16,468 bases of DNA from Victivallales bacterium (GTDB lineage: Bacteria; Verrucomicrobiota; Lentisphaeria; Oligosphaerales; Oligosphaeraceae), in the NCBI GenBank assembly GCA_900771165.1, contig CAAGMX010000033.1, positions 1 to 16,468 on the forward strand, in the 5' to 3' direction. The position numbers and the translations under genes are program-made. Below are positions 6,470 to 13,728 of the stretch, piece by piece; positions within the stretch are counted from its first letter, which is position 1; every line of letters begins with the position of its first letter. The notes beneath the pieces are model-generated. The model searched no databases, had not been told where the DNA came from, and saw nothing but the letters and a program-made list of their open reading frames with translations.

Positions 6470-7441
6470 ATGCGCATCCTGGTCACCGGCGGCGCCGGCT
6501 TCATCGGTTCCCATCTCTGCCAAGCCCTGCTGGGACAGGGACACCAGGTGGAGGTCCTGGACGACCTCTCCACCGGCTCCCTGGAGAATCTGGAGGGCCT
6601 CCAGGGCGGGCGCAACCTCTCCCTCCATGTGGGCTCCGTCAACGACGCCGCCCTGGTGGAGCGTCTGGTCTCCCGAGCGCAATACGTCTATCATCTGGCC
6701 AGTGCCGTGGGGGTGCGCCTGATCATCGACCAGCCTGTCCGCACCATTGAGAGCATCGTGGGAGGCACCACCGTGGTTCTGGAAGCCTGCCACCGCCATG
6801 GAACCCCCTTCCTTCTCACCAGCACCTCCGAGGTCTACGGCAAGGGCTCCCGGGTTCCCTTCTGCGAGGAGGATGACACGGTGATGGGGCCCACCTCCAC
6901 CCGGCGGTGGAGCTATGCCTGCGCCAAGGCCCTGGACGAATTCCTGGCCCTGGCCTACTGGGTGGAAAGCCGGCTGCCCGTGACGGTGGTGCGGCTCTTC
7001 AACACGGTGGGTCCCCGGCAGACCGGCCAATATGGCATGGTCATCCCCACCCTGGTGGAGCAGGCCCTCCGGGGACGCCCCGTCACCGTCTACGGCGACG
7101 GCACCCAGACCCGGTGCTTCACCCACGTGGCCGACATTGTGGAGGCCCTTCTGGCCATTCCCTCCCATCCCGAGACCTGCGGCCAGGTCATCAACCTGGG
7201 CAACGACCAGGAAATCTCCATTCTCCAGCTGGCCCAGGAGATTCTGAAGGCCACGGGTTCTTCCTCGCCCCTGGAGATTATTCCCTACGAGAAGGCCTAC
7301 GGTCCCGGCTTCGAGGACATGCACCGCCGGGTTCCCTCCCTCCAGAAGGCCGGCCGGCTGCTGGGCTATCGTCCCCGCCACGGTCTCCAGGATATTCTCC
7401 GGGACGTTGTGGAGGAGAAGCGGCGCAAGCTGGCCCGCTGA
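6470..7441 (+). CDS. NAD-dependent nucleotide-sugar epimerase/dehydratase (extended SDR)
   Basis: 323 residues. Rossmann motif GGAGFIG (7-13), catalytic TSTSEVYG (117-124) with T119 and E121, and YACAK (149-153) give a complete SDR active site. GPRQTGQYGMVIP and VYGDGTQTRCFTHVADIV (207-224) are the usual sugar-binding segments. It is similar in plan to the UDP-glucuronate decarboxylase at 3854 but has ASAVGVRLIIDQP in place of [10 protein letters not shown], so the substrate differs. A UDP-hexose or hexosamine 4-epimerase, a dehydratase or a second UXS-like enzyme are all possible. It follows proC after 43 nt of almost pure C/T with no Shine-Dalgarno, and ends 4 nt before the RicT-like gene. 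Confidence 0.88.
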   Translation: MRILVTGGAGFIGSHLCQALLGQGHQVEVLDDLSTGSLENLEGLQGGRNLSLHVGSVNDAALVERLVSRAQYVYHLASAVGVRLIIDQPVRTIESIVGGTTVVLEACHRHGTPFLLTSTSEVYGKGSRVPFCEEDDTVMGPTSTRRWSYACAKALDEFLALAYWVESRLPVTVVRLFNTVGPRQTGQYGMVIPTLVEQALRGRPVTVYGDGTQTRCFTHVADIVEALLAIPSHPETCGQVINLGNDQEISILQLAQEILKATGSSSPLEIIPYEKAYGPGFEDMHRRVPSLQKAGRLLGYRPRHGLQDILRDVVEEKRRKLAR

Positions 7442-7445
7442 TTCC

Positions 7446-8165
7446 ATGCTGCGTCTCTACCGCCAGCAGATTCTCCCCGGGCTTTCCTTCGAGTGCGCCG
7501 TCCCCGAGGGGGAAGGCTATGGGCCGGGGACCTGGGTGGTGCTGCAGTGCGAGCGGTTTCAGGAGGTGGGGCGTCTGCAGGCGCCCTGTCCCTGCGCTCC
7601 GGCGGAGGACATAGCCGTCTGGGAGCGGCAGCGTTCGGAGCGCGGGGCCCGGCGGATGGAGGGGGCGAAGATTCCCCTGGTGCTCCGGAAGGCCACAGAG
7701 GAGGACCGGCAGAGGCGGCGGGAGAACCGGGAGCTGGCCCAGAGCATGACTCCCCTGGTGGAGGAGAAGCTCCGGGAGTGTCACCTGGCCCATCTTCGCC
7801 TCACCACCCTCCATCTCACCCTGGACCGGAAATATCTGGTCTGCCTCTATACCGCCCAGGGACGGGTGGACTTCCGAAGCTTCCTCCATAGCATGGCCAC
7901 CGCCGTTTCCCAGCGGCTGGAGATGCGGCAGATCGGCCCCCGGGAGGAGGCGGCCATCCTGGGAGGCCTGGGCATCTGCGGACGCCCCCTCTGCTGCCAT
8001 GGCTTCCTCTCCCTGATGCTTCCCCCCGCCCAGACGCCCACCCCCTGGCGCTCCTCCTCCAAGCTGGGGCTGTGCAACCAGTCCCGCTGCTGCCTCCGGT
8101 TCACCCCCGAAGAGCCCAGAAAATCCCCGCCCTCCCCGCCACCCCCGGAGGAGAAGACACCGTGA
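7446..8165 (+). CDS. ricT: RicT/PSP1-domain iron-sulfur protein
   Basis: 239 residues. The PSP1 C-terminal domain covers about 70-220. RicT hallmarks are GPREEAAILGGLGICGRPLCC (164-184) and GLCNQSRCCLRF (208-219), giving two CxxxxCC clusters: C178/C183/C184 and C210/C215/C216. In Bacillus, RicT with RicA and RicF carries [4Fe-4S] clusters and acts with RNase Y in mRNA maturation and in phosphorelay control. The role in PVC-type bacteria is not established. The Pro-rich C-terminal tail (223-239) looks disordered. ATG 7446 lies 4 nt after the previous stop; a 13-codon extension overlapping that gene is not needed. The 3' end overlaps the O-antigen ligase start (GTGA). In Bacillus the gene lies near thymidylate kinase (tmk); here guanylate kinase is two genes away. 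Confidence 0.9.
   Translation: MLRLYRQQILPGLSFECAVPEGEGYGPGTWVVLQCERFQEVGRLQAPCPCAPAEDIAVWERQRSERGARRMEGAKIPLVLRKATEEDRQRRRENRELAQSMTPLVEEKLRECHLAHLRLTTLHLTLDRKYLVCLYTAQGRVDFRSFLHSMATAVSQRLEMRQIGPREEAAILGGLGICGRPLCCHGFLSLMLPPAQTPTPWRSSSKLGLCNQSRCCLRFTPEEPRKSPPSPPPPEEKTP
8147..8153 (+). promoter_or_regulatory. Shine-Dalgarno deciding the GTG start at 8162
   Basis: GGAGGAG sits inside the end of ricT, eight bases before GTG at 8162. It supports this GTG over the 30-codon longer in-frame option at 8072, and explains translation of the overlapped downstream gene. Confidence 0.75.
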
Positions 8166-10165
8166 CTCCCCGCCGCGCCCCCAGTATTCCCCAGGTTCCC
8201 CAGGCCGCCCCCAACCCGCTGGCCACCTTGCTGCGCCTGCTCTGGTGCCTCCTGGTCCTCCTGCTCCCCTTCCGCTGGAACTACGCCACTGGCTACCAGG
8301 AGATGGCCACCTATCCCATGGACCTCTGGCAGTGGCTCTTCTTCACCTTCCAGCCCCACTTTCTCCTGACCACCCTGGGGGGACTCCTGCTGCTGGCCAG
8401 CCTGGCCATCCACCGCGGCCTTCCTCTCCGCTCCCCCTCTCTGGCCATCCCCCTCCTGACCCTCCTGCCCCTCCTGGCGGGCCTGGCAGGGTGGGTCCAC
8501 ACCACGGAAACCGCCTACGCCCTCCGCTGGTTCTGGCACTTCTTCACCATCTCCCTGGTGGCCTGGGGCGTCTGGTGGACCGCCCAGCATGACGCCAAAC
8601 TCCTTCCCTGGCTGGGATTCTCCCTGGCCCTGGGAGGACTCCTGGCCGCCTTCCAGGGATGGAGCCAGCATTTTGGCGGTCTGGAGGAGACCCTGCGGCT
8701 TCAGCAGGAATATGCCAGGAGTACCGGACAGCCCCTCAGCGAGCTGATGGAAGCCAAGATGCGGCAGACCCGGTCCCTGGGATCCTTCGGCGATCCCAAT
8801 ACCTACGGCGCCCAGCTTCTGCTGGCCTGCCCCTTCCTCCTCTGGGCGGCCCTCCAGATCGGCAGGCGCTGCGGCTCCCCCAGGGCCGCCTGCGGGATTC
8901 TGGGGGGGGCGGCGGCCCTGCTCTCCGGAGGCGCCCTTCTGTTCAGCGGAAGCCGGGGAGCCATCCTCGGGGCGCTGGCAGGCGGCCTCCTGGCCGCCCT
9001 GGCCGCCTGGGGAAACCGCCTTTCCCGCCGGGGCATCCTGATTCTCCTCCTGGGCACCCTCCTGGCGGGCGCCGGCATGACGGCCCTCCTCAACCATCTC
9101 TCCCACAGAAAGATGGAGACCGTCACCGTCCGCCTGGAATACTACCGCACCGCCCTGGAAATCTTCCGGCATCATCCCTGGACCGGCGCCGGACTGGGAG
9201 AATTCTTCCCCTGGCATCTCCGCCTGAAGGGATGGGAAGGGGACGAGGCACGGGACGCCCACTCCCTCTTCTTCGCCCAGCTGGCCCAGTGCGGAATCCC
9301 CGGCGCCGCCGAAGCCCTCCTCCGCCTTCTGGCCCCCCTGCTCCTGGCCCTCTGGCTGCTCCGACGACACCCCGAAGGACTGCCGGGACTGGCCATCGCC
9401 GCCCTGGGGGCCTGGGGCGCCTGGACCGCCCATGCCCTGGTCCAGTTCAACGACATGATCGTCTCCACCGCCACCCTGGCGGGCTTCCTGGGATTGCTGG
9501 CCTTCTCCCCTCCCCCCAAGAATTCCGCCCCACCCATCCCCCGTTTCCTCCCCTGGGGGCTGATGGTTCTGGGGCTGTTTGCCCTGACCAGCCTGGGGCA
9601 GGCCCCGGGAGAGAAGGCCTACCAGGAGGGGGAGGATTCCCTCACCCAGCCGGGCATGCCCTACGCCTCCCAAAAGGCACGTCTGGAAGAGGCCATCCGA
9701 CGCGCCCCCCGACTTCCCGCCCCGGCCCAGACTTTGACGGACCTGGCGTTGGCCTGGGAGGATTTTCCGGTGGCCCGCCAGGCCCTGGCTCAGCTGCAGG
9801 CCACCAGCCCCCACCGGGGCTCCACTGCCTACCGGTGCTGGCGTCTGGCCATGCTGGAGGGAAATCTGCAGGAAGCGGAGACCCATCTCCAGACCCTCGC
9901 CGTTTGGAATCCCACCAGTCTGCGCTGGTGGCTGATCTACGCGTTGCGGGAGAAGGGGGTGGACCTTTCCCCCTCCCAGCTGGTCCGCCTGGTGAGCCTT
10001 CCCCTGGAGAAGAAATCCGTCACGGAGGAGGAGATCCTGGTGGAGATCACCCTCTCCCGCCTGGCCAGCCGGCATCAGGACGCCCTTCTTCTGGCGCCTC
10101 TGGCGGAAGGCCTCCAGGAACCCCTTTCCCACCGAACCCTGAAATTCCAGTGCAGAACCCCATGA
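8162..10165 (+). CDS. O-antigen ligase/polymerase family membrane protein with TPR-like tail
   Basis: 667 residues from a GTG start. About 10-12 hydrophobic segments lie between residues 20 and 480 (for example 22-36, 66-83, 95-110, 125-140, 150-164, 215-232, 246-262, 268-284, 290-310, 383-400, 408-424, 435-448, 462-478). Wzy_C/WaaL marks are GSFGDPNTYGAQLL (207-220), LFSGSRGA (260-267), RLEYYRTALEIFRHHPWTGAGLGEF (324-348) and DAHSLFFAQLAQCGIPG (365-381). The family joins or polymerises lipid-linked glycans on the periplasmic face of the inner membrane. Residues 485-667 are soluble, helix-pair-rich and TPR-like, a fusion seen in other Wzy_C proteins. With the two nucleotide-sugar enzymes upstream it supports surface-glycan assembly. 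Ligase, polymerase and protein glycosyltransferase roles cannot be told apart by sequence. Confidence 0.88.
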   Translation: MTPRRAPSIPQVPQAAPNPLATLLRLLWCLLVLLLPFRWNYATGYQEMATYPMDLWQWLFFTFQPHFLLTTLGGLLLLASLAIHRGLPLRSPSLAIPLLTLLPLLAGLAGWVHTTETAYALRWFWHFFTISLVAWGVWWTAQHDAKLLPWLGFSLALGGLLAAFQGWSQHFGGLEETLRLQQEYARSTGQPLSELMEAKMRQTRSLGSFGDPNTYGAQLLLACPFLLWAALQIGRRCGSPRAACGILGGAAALLSGGALLFSGSRGAILGALAGGLLAALAAWGNRLSRRGILILLLGTLLAGAGMTALLNHLSHRKMETVTVRLEYYRTALEIFRHHPWTGAGLGEFFPWHLRLKGWEGDEARDAHSLFFAQLAQCGIPGAAEALLRLLAPLLLALWLLRRHPEGLPGLAIAALGAWGAWTAHALVQFNDMIVSTATLAGFLGLLAFSPPPKNSAPPIPRFLPWGLMVLGLFALTSLGQAPGEKAYQEGEDSLTQPGMPYASQKARLEEAIRRAPRLPAPAQTLTDLALAWEDFPVARQALAQLQATSPHRGSTAYRCWRLAMLEGNLQEAETHLQTLAVWNPTSLRWWLIYALREKGVDLSPSQLVRLVSLPLEKKSVTEEEILVEITLSRLASRHQDALLLAPLAEGLQEPLSHRTLKFQCRTP

Positions 10166-10767
10166 GCCACGGATTCGCCATCGTCCTCTCCGGCCCCAGC
10201 GGCGCCGGAAAATCCTCCCTCTTCCACCGCATCCGGGAGGATTTCCCCCAGCTGCTCTTCTCCATCTCCTGCACCACCCGGGCGCCACGCCCCGGGGAAC
10301 AGGACGGGGTGGATTACCATTTCTACTCCCAGGAACTCTTCCATCAGGGCATCCAGCGGGGGGATTTCCTGGAATTCGCCAATGTCCACGGAAATTTCTA
10401 CGGCACCCCCAAGGCCCCGCTGCTGCACGCCATCCAGAAGGGGCACATCATGGTGCTGGACATTGACGTCCAGGGCGCCCGGCAAGTCCGGAGTGTCCTC
10501 CCCCCGGAGTTCGTCCAGGAGCATCTGGAATTCGTCTTTGTGGCCCCGCCCTCTCTGGAAACCCTGGAGGAACGCCTGCGAAAGCGAGGCACGGAAACCC
10601 CGGAATCCCTGAAACGACGCCTGGAAAACGCCCGAAAAGAGCTGGAAGCCTGGCAGGAATATCAGTATCTGGTGGTCAACGACCAGCTGGAGAAGGCGGC
10701 GGCGGAACTGAAGGCCATTCTCCTGGCCGCCTCCTGCAAGACCCAACGGCGCTCCTGGCCGGCATAA
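10162..10767 (+). CDS. gmk: Guanylate kinase
   Basis: 201 residues, normal length. It phosphorylates GMP to GDP with ATP in the cytosol. Motifs: P-loop GPSGAGKSS (11-19), GMP-binding TTRAPRPGE (38-46) and DYHFYS (51-56), FLEFANVHGNFYGTP (69-83), MVLDIDVQGA (97-106), lid RLRKRGTET (138-146), and VVNDQLEKA (171-179). The start ATG overlaps the ligase stop (ATGA) and no Shine-Dalgarno is visible, so translation probably depends on coupling. The much longer in-frame extension across the ligase gene is spurious. It is the last gene of the plus-strand run. Its end faces the TonB gene across 30 nt with no hairpin terminator. Confidence 0.97.
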   Translation: MSHGFAIVLSGPSGAGKSSLFHRIREDFPQLLFSISCTTRAPRPGEQDGVDYHFYSQELFHQGIQRGDFLEFANVHGNFYGTPKAPLLHAIQKGHIMVLDIDVQGARQVRSVLPPEFVQEHLEFVFVAPPSLETLEERLRKRGTETPESLKRRLENARKELEAWQEYQYLVVNDQLEKAAAELKAILLAASCKTQRRSWPA

Positions 10768-10797
10768 CCATATAACTCCTTTATACAGAATAAGTTA

Positions 10798-11550
10798 CTA
10801 CTTAAGTCGGAATTCCAGGGGCAGACGAAGCCGACAGGGAACCGCCCTGCCCCCTCGCCAGGCGGGCTGGAACCGGCATCCTTCCACCGCTTCCCGGGCC
10901 GCCTCCTCAAAATATCCGGGAGGAGAGGCGGAGACCACCCGAATCTGCTCCGGGATTCCCTGGGGGCTGACCACAAATTCCACCACCGCCTGGCCGGAAA
11001 CCCCCTGACGTCTCGCCCGGGCAGGGAAGCGGGCGGAAATTCCTCCCTGGGGCACCGGAAGCCGATCCACCTGGCTGGCGTCGTAGGGAGTGTCGGGAGA
11101 GACTTCCGCCTCGGGGGAGACGGATTCTTCAGAGGGAGCCGGCGGGGGGACGGGCACTATCTCCTGAGGGGGGGGCGCCACTTCCTCCCTGGGAGGAGCC
11201 GGGGGTAAGGGCAAAGAGGACTCGGCGGGAAGAGGCAGGGGAGGCAGGGGCAGAAGAGCCGGTTGCGGCGGAGGCGGCGGCAAAGGAGCGGGGGGCGTTT
11301 CCCGTCTGGGAGGCGTCGTCTGGGGGAGCGGCGTTTCCGGGGGAGGCGGAAGGAGCGTTGCCGGAGGCGGAGGAGAGGCAGGCACTAGTTCCACGGGAAG
11401 GGGGACTGCCCCGGCAGGGGCGGGGGAAACGGCCTCCCGGGGGGAGAGACGGAGGGCAAAAAGGAGGCCAGCCAGCAGGGCCAAGGAAAGCAGGCCGAAC
11501 AGCCCCAGCCTTCCCCAGGACCGGGCTGCCGCTGACTCCTCCTGAAACAC
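10798..11550 (-). CDS. TonB-family energy transducer
   Basis: 250 residues. A short cytoplasmic N-terminus is followed by one transmembrane helix (about 14-34). A long Pro-rich periplasmic spacer with acidic and Ser patches runs to about 155, then a TonB C-terminal domain (about 165-250) with FPARARRQGVSGQAVVEFVVSPQG and EAVEGCRFQPAWRGGRAVPCRLRLPLEF. TonB proteins couple the inner-membrane proton gradient to outer-membrane receptors. The usual partners ExbB and ExbD are not in the window. The C-terminal domain has two cysteines (in GCRF and VPCRL) that could form a disulfide. The GTG start at 11550 is supported by AAGGAGG eight bases upstream. It is convergent with gmk and divergent from trxB. 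Confidence 0.87.
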   Translation of the reverse strand: MFQEESAAARSWGRLGLFGLLSLALLAGLLFALRLSPREAVSPAPAGAVPLPVELVPASPPPPATLLPPPPETPLPQTTPPRRETPPAPLPPPPPQPALLPLPPLPLPAESSLPLPPAPPREEVAPPPQEIVPVPPPAPSEESVSPEAEVSPDTPYDASQVDRLPVPQGGISARFPARARRQGVSGQAVVEFVVSPQGIPEQIRVVSASPPGYFEEAAREAVEGCRFQPAWRGGRAVPCRLRLPLEFRLK

Positions 11551-11558
11551 GGAAAAAA

Positions 11559-11565
11559 CCTCCTT
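11559..11565 (-). promoter_or_regulatory. Strong Shine-Dalgarno for the TonB gene
   Basis: AAGGAGG on the minus strand, eight bases before GTG 11550. It is one of the strongest ribosome-binding sites in the window and fixes the non-ATG start. Confidence 0.8.
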
Positions 11566-11709
11566 ACCCTGCCGAAACTCGTCTACGCTCCCTAAAAACG
11601 GGGGAAGCCGGGATATTTTAACGCCAGATGCCGCCGAAATCCCCCAGGCCCACGCCGTTCCGGGCGACGACGGGCGTACTATACCGACACCCCCTACCTC
11701 TGCACCACG
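11566..11709. promoter_or_regulatory. Divergent tonB/trxB promoter region
   Basis: The gap must contain a promoter for each direction. TTAAAATAT on the minus strand (plus positions about 11612-11620) and TACTATACC on the plus strand (about 11677-11685) are the only -10-like patches. Neither has a recognisable -35 at the proper distance, so the exact sites are uncertain. The trxB start has no Shine-Dalgarno. Confidence 0.3.
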
Positions 11710-12654
11710 ATGGAAGACCTAGTCATCCTTGGCTCCGGCCCCGCCGGCTGCACCGCCGCCATCTATGCCGCCCGGGCCGGATACCGCCCGGTGATTCTGG
11801 CGGGAAGCCTCCCAGGGGGGCTCCTCACCCAGACGCCGAAGATCGAGAACTACCCGGGCTTCCCGGAGCCCGTCTCCGGCTTCGACCTGATGGATGCCAT
11901 GCTCCAGCAGGCGGAACGCCTGGGGGCCCGGCTCCTCTTCCACACCGCCCGGGAACTGATCCTGGACGCCCCTGTGAAAACCCTCACCCTGGATGACGGC
12001 TCCACCCTCCAGGCCAAGGCCGTCATCCTCGCCACCGGAGCCCGCCACCGCCAGCCGGAAAACCGGGGCAAGCTCCAAGGGAAAAATGTCTCCTTCTGCG
12101 CCACCTGCGACGGCCATTTCTACAAGGGAAAGATCATCGCCCTGGCCGGCAACGGCAGCGCCGCCCTCAACGAGGCCCTCTTCCTCTGCGGCCTGGCGGA
12201 ACGCCTCCATCTCCTGGTGCCCGCCGGGGAACTCAAAGGCCCCCAGGTCCTCCGGGATCGCCTGCTTTCCCATCCCGCCCTGGAACTCCACCTCCATACC
12301 CGGGTGCAGGAAACCCGGGAGGACGAGGCGGGGCACATGACGGCCCTTCTCCTCCAGGACACCCAGACCGGGGAATCCTCCACCCTTCCCGTCCAGGGAC
12401 TCTTCCTGGCCCTGGGCTTCGAGCCGGACACCGCCCTCCTGGAGAAGACCGGGGTCGCCCTCACCCCAGACGGATATATTAAGCGCACTTCTCCCCAGAA
12501 GACCTCCACCAACCTGCCAGGCGTCTTTGCGGCGGGAGACTGCACCGATCCCCACTATAAACAGGCGGTCATCGCCGCAGGAACGGGAGCCATGGCCGGC
12601 ATGGATGCCGCGGAATATCTCCGCTCCCAGCCCCCCGAGGCCCCTCTTCCCTGA
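11710..12654 (+). CDS. trxB: Thioredoxin-reductase-like flavoprotein
   Basis: 314 residues, normal for low-molecular-weight TrxR. FAD motif GSGPAG (8-13), GGLLTQTPKIENYPGFP (36-52), redox disulfide FCATCDG (C130, C133), second nucleotide site AGNGSAALNEAL (146-157) and FAD motif GVFAAGDCTD (271-280). Standard enzymes read NADPH through HRRxxxR just after the second site; here that place is LVPAGELKG (169-177), with no such arginines. Reduction of thioredoxin is expected from the adjacent trxA, but the electron donor may be NADH, ferredoxin or flavodoxin. The call as a TrxR-family protein is strong; the cofactor is open. It starts the trxB-trxA-CpXC-SUI1 run. Confidence 0.92.
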   Translation: MEDLVILGSGPAGCTAAIYAARAGYRPVILAGSLPGGLLTQTPKIENYPGFPEPVSGFDLMDAMLQQAERLGARLLFHTARELILDAPVKTLTLDDGSTLQAKAVILATGARHRQPENRGKLQGKNVSFCATCDGHFYKGKIIALAGNGSAALNEALFLCGLAERLHLLVPAGELKGPQVLRDRLLSHPALELHLHTRVQETREDEAGHMTALLLQDTQTGESSTLPVQGLFLALGFEPDTALLEKTGVALTPDGYIKRTSPQKTSTNLPGVFAAGDCTDPHYKQAVIAAGTGAMAGMDAAEYLRSQPPEAPLP

Positions 12655-12704
12655 ATCCCCCCCCTCTTTTCCCGCTCCCCCCTTATAATTAGGAGAAACC
12701 ACAC

Positions 12705-13016
12705 ATGGCCGAAATTCAGCATCTCACCGCAGAAAAATTCCAGGAAACCATTGCCAAGGGCACCTGGCTGGTGGACTTCTGGGCCACCTGGTGCGGCCCC
12801 TGCCGGATGCAGGGCAAAATCCTGGACGACGGTCTGGAGGCCCTGGCCGCCACCGGAGCCCAGATCGCCAAGGTCAACGTGGACGAGCAGGCGGGCCTGG
12901 CCATGCGCTTCAATGTCCTCTCCATCCCCACCCTCCTGGTCTTCCGGGACGGACAGAAGGTGAAGGAGTTTGTGGGGGTGCAGCAGCTCTCCACCCTCCT
13001 GGACGCCCTGAAATAG
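12705..13016 (+). CDS. trxA: Thioredoxin
   Basis: 103 residues, the usual size. Active site WCGPC (C30, C33) within VDFWATWCGPC, cis-proline in SIPTLLVF (P75), and the D-Q-A-G-L-A-M-R-F-NV segment complete the fold. It is a general cytosolic protein-disulfide reductant, probably recharged by the flavoprotein encoded 50 nt upstream. Start 12705 has AGGAG nine bases before it. The charged site residue after CGPC is Arg34-Met35 where many thioredoxins have Lys, a normal variation. A CpXC gene follows after 22 nt. Confidence 0.96.
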   Translation: MAEIQHLTAEKFQETIAKGTWLVDFWATWCGPCRMQGKILDDGLEALAATGAQIAKVNVDEQAGLAMRFNVLSIPTLLVFRDGQKVKEFVGVQQLSTLLDALK

Positions 13017-13038
13017 AGTCTCTCCCCTGCCCCCCTCC

Positions 13039-13728
13039 ATGCCAGTCGCCACCCTCCAGTGCCCCCATTGCGGGCATCGCTTTGACTTCACCCCCGTCAC
13101 CTCCCTGACTCCGGGGGACGCCCATGAGGAGGCCTTGCTGCGGGGCACCTTGAACTGCGCCCCCTGCCCCCAGTGCCAGAAGACACTGAACGTGCCGGTG
13201 CGCCTGGTCTACCGGGATTCCCAGCGCCCCTTCATCCTCACCCAGGAGCCCCGGCCTCTGCCGGAGAAGGAGGCCAATGCCCTGGCCCTGCAGTTTGACG
13301 AGGCCGTCACGGAGGTGGCCCATGGCCAGAATGTGCAGCGCCCCGTGGCCCGTCTGGTCTTCACCCGCCAGGATTTCCTGGAGAAGATCTTCCTCCACAA
13401 GAAGAACCTCGACGACCGGGTGGTGGAATATGCCAAGTATCAGCTCTTCCAGGGAGGCGCGGGGGAGGATGCCCAGCTGAGCCCGTCCCGCCACCGGCTT
13501 CTCTTCGACTTTGGCCAGAAGGAGGAGGACCGGCTGGTGTTCCTGGTCTATGACCGGAAGCTGGGAAGGCCCATCCGCCTCCTTCAGGTGCCCCGCCGGG
13601 AATTTGACGCCCTGGAGGAGGAAATCCGCATCAATCCCTCCCTTCAGCGGGAATTGGAGCGGTGCTTCCCCGGATGCCGGGTGGATGTGGATCTGCTCTG
13701 CCAGACCCTTGCCCAGGAAAAGCCATGA
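13039..13728 (+). CDS. CpXC-domain zinc-ribbon protein of unknown function
   Basis: 229 residues. The N-terminal 50 residues hold two CPxC knuckles, CPHCG (8-12) and CPQCQ (43-47), matching the CpXC domain, a presumed zinc-binding module. The rest (about 65-229) is predicted mixed alpha/beta without signal peptide or membrane segment. It has motifs such as LLFDFGQKEEDRLVFLVYDRKLGRPIRLLQVP that I do not recognise. The biochemical role of CpXC proteins is unknown. Its position after trxA and its translational overlap (ATGA) with an SUI1 factor suggest a link to redox or translation, which is inference only. The start is preceded by a C/T-rich stretch without Shine-Dalgarno. Confidence 0.8.
   Translation: MPVATLQCPHCGHRFDFTPVTSLTPGDAHEEALLRGTLNCAPCPQCQKTLNVPVRLVYRDSQRPFILTQEPRPLPEKEANALALQFDEAVTEVAHGQNVQRPVARLVFTRQDFLEKIFLHKKNLDDRVVEYAKYQLFQGGAGEDAQLSPSRHRLLFDFGQKEEDRLVFLVYDRKLGRPIRLLQVPRREFDALEEEIRINPSLQRELERCFPGCRVDVDLLCQTLAQEKP

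Noticed and set aside
4789..6642. 617-codon minus-strand open frame opposite the isomerase and proC
   Set aside because: It spans three well-identified plus-strand genes and has a low-complexity translation, so it is an antisense shadow.
7847..10288. 813-codon minus-strand open frame opposite the O-antigen ligase
   Set aside because: Gly/Gln/Glu-rich shadow of a GC-rich membrane-protein gene; no motif, and the opposite strand is clearly coding.
12684..12689. TATAAT just before trxA as an internal promoter
   Set aside because: Transcription would begin at about the Shine-Dalgarno itself, and no -35 is recognisable in the C-rich sequence upstream.
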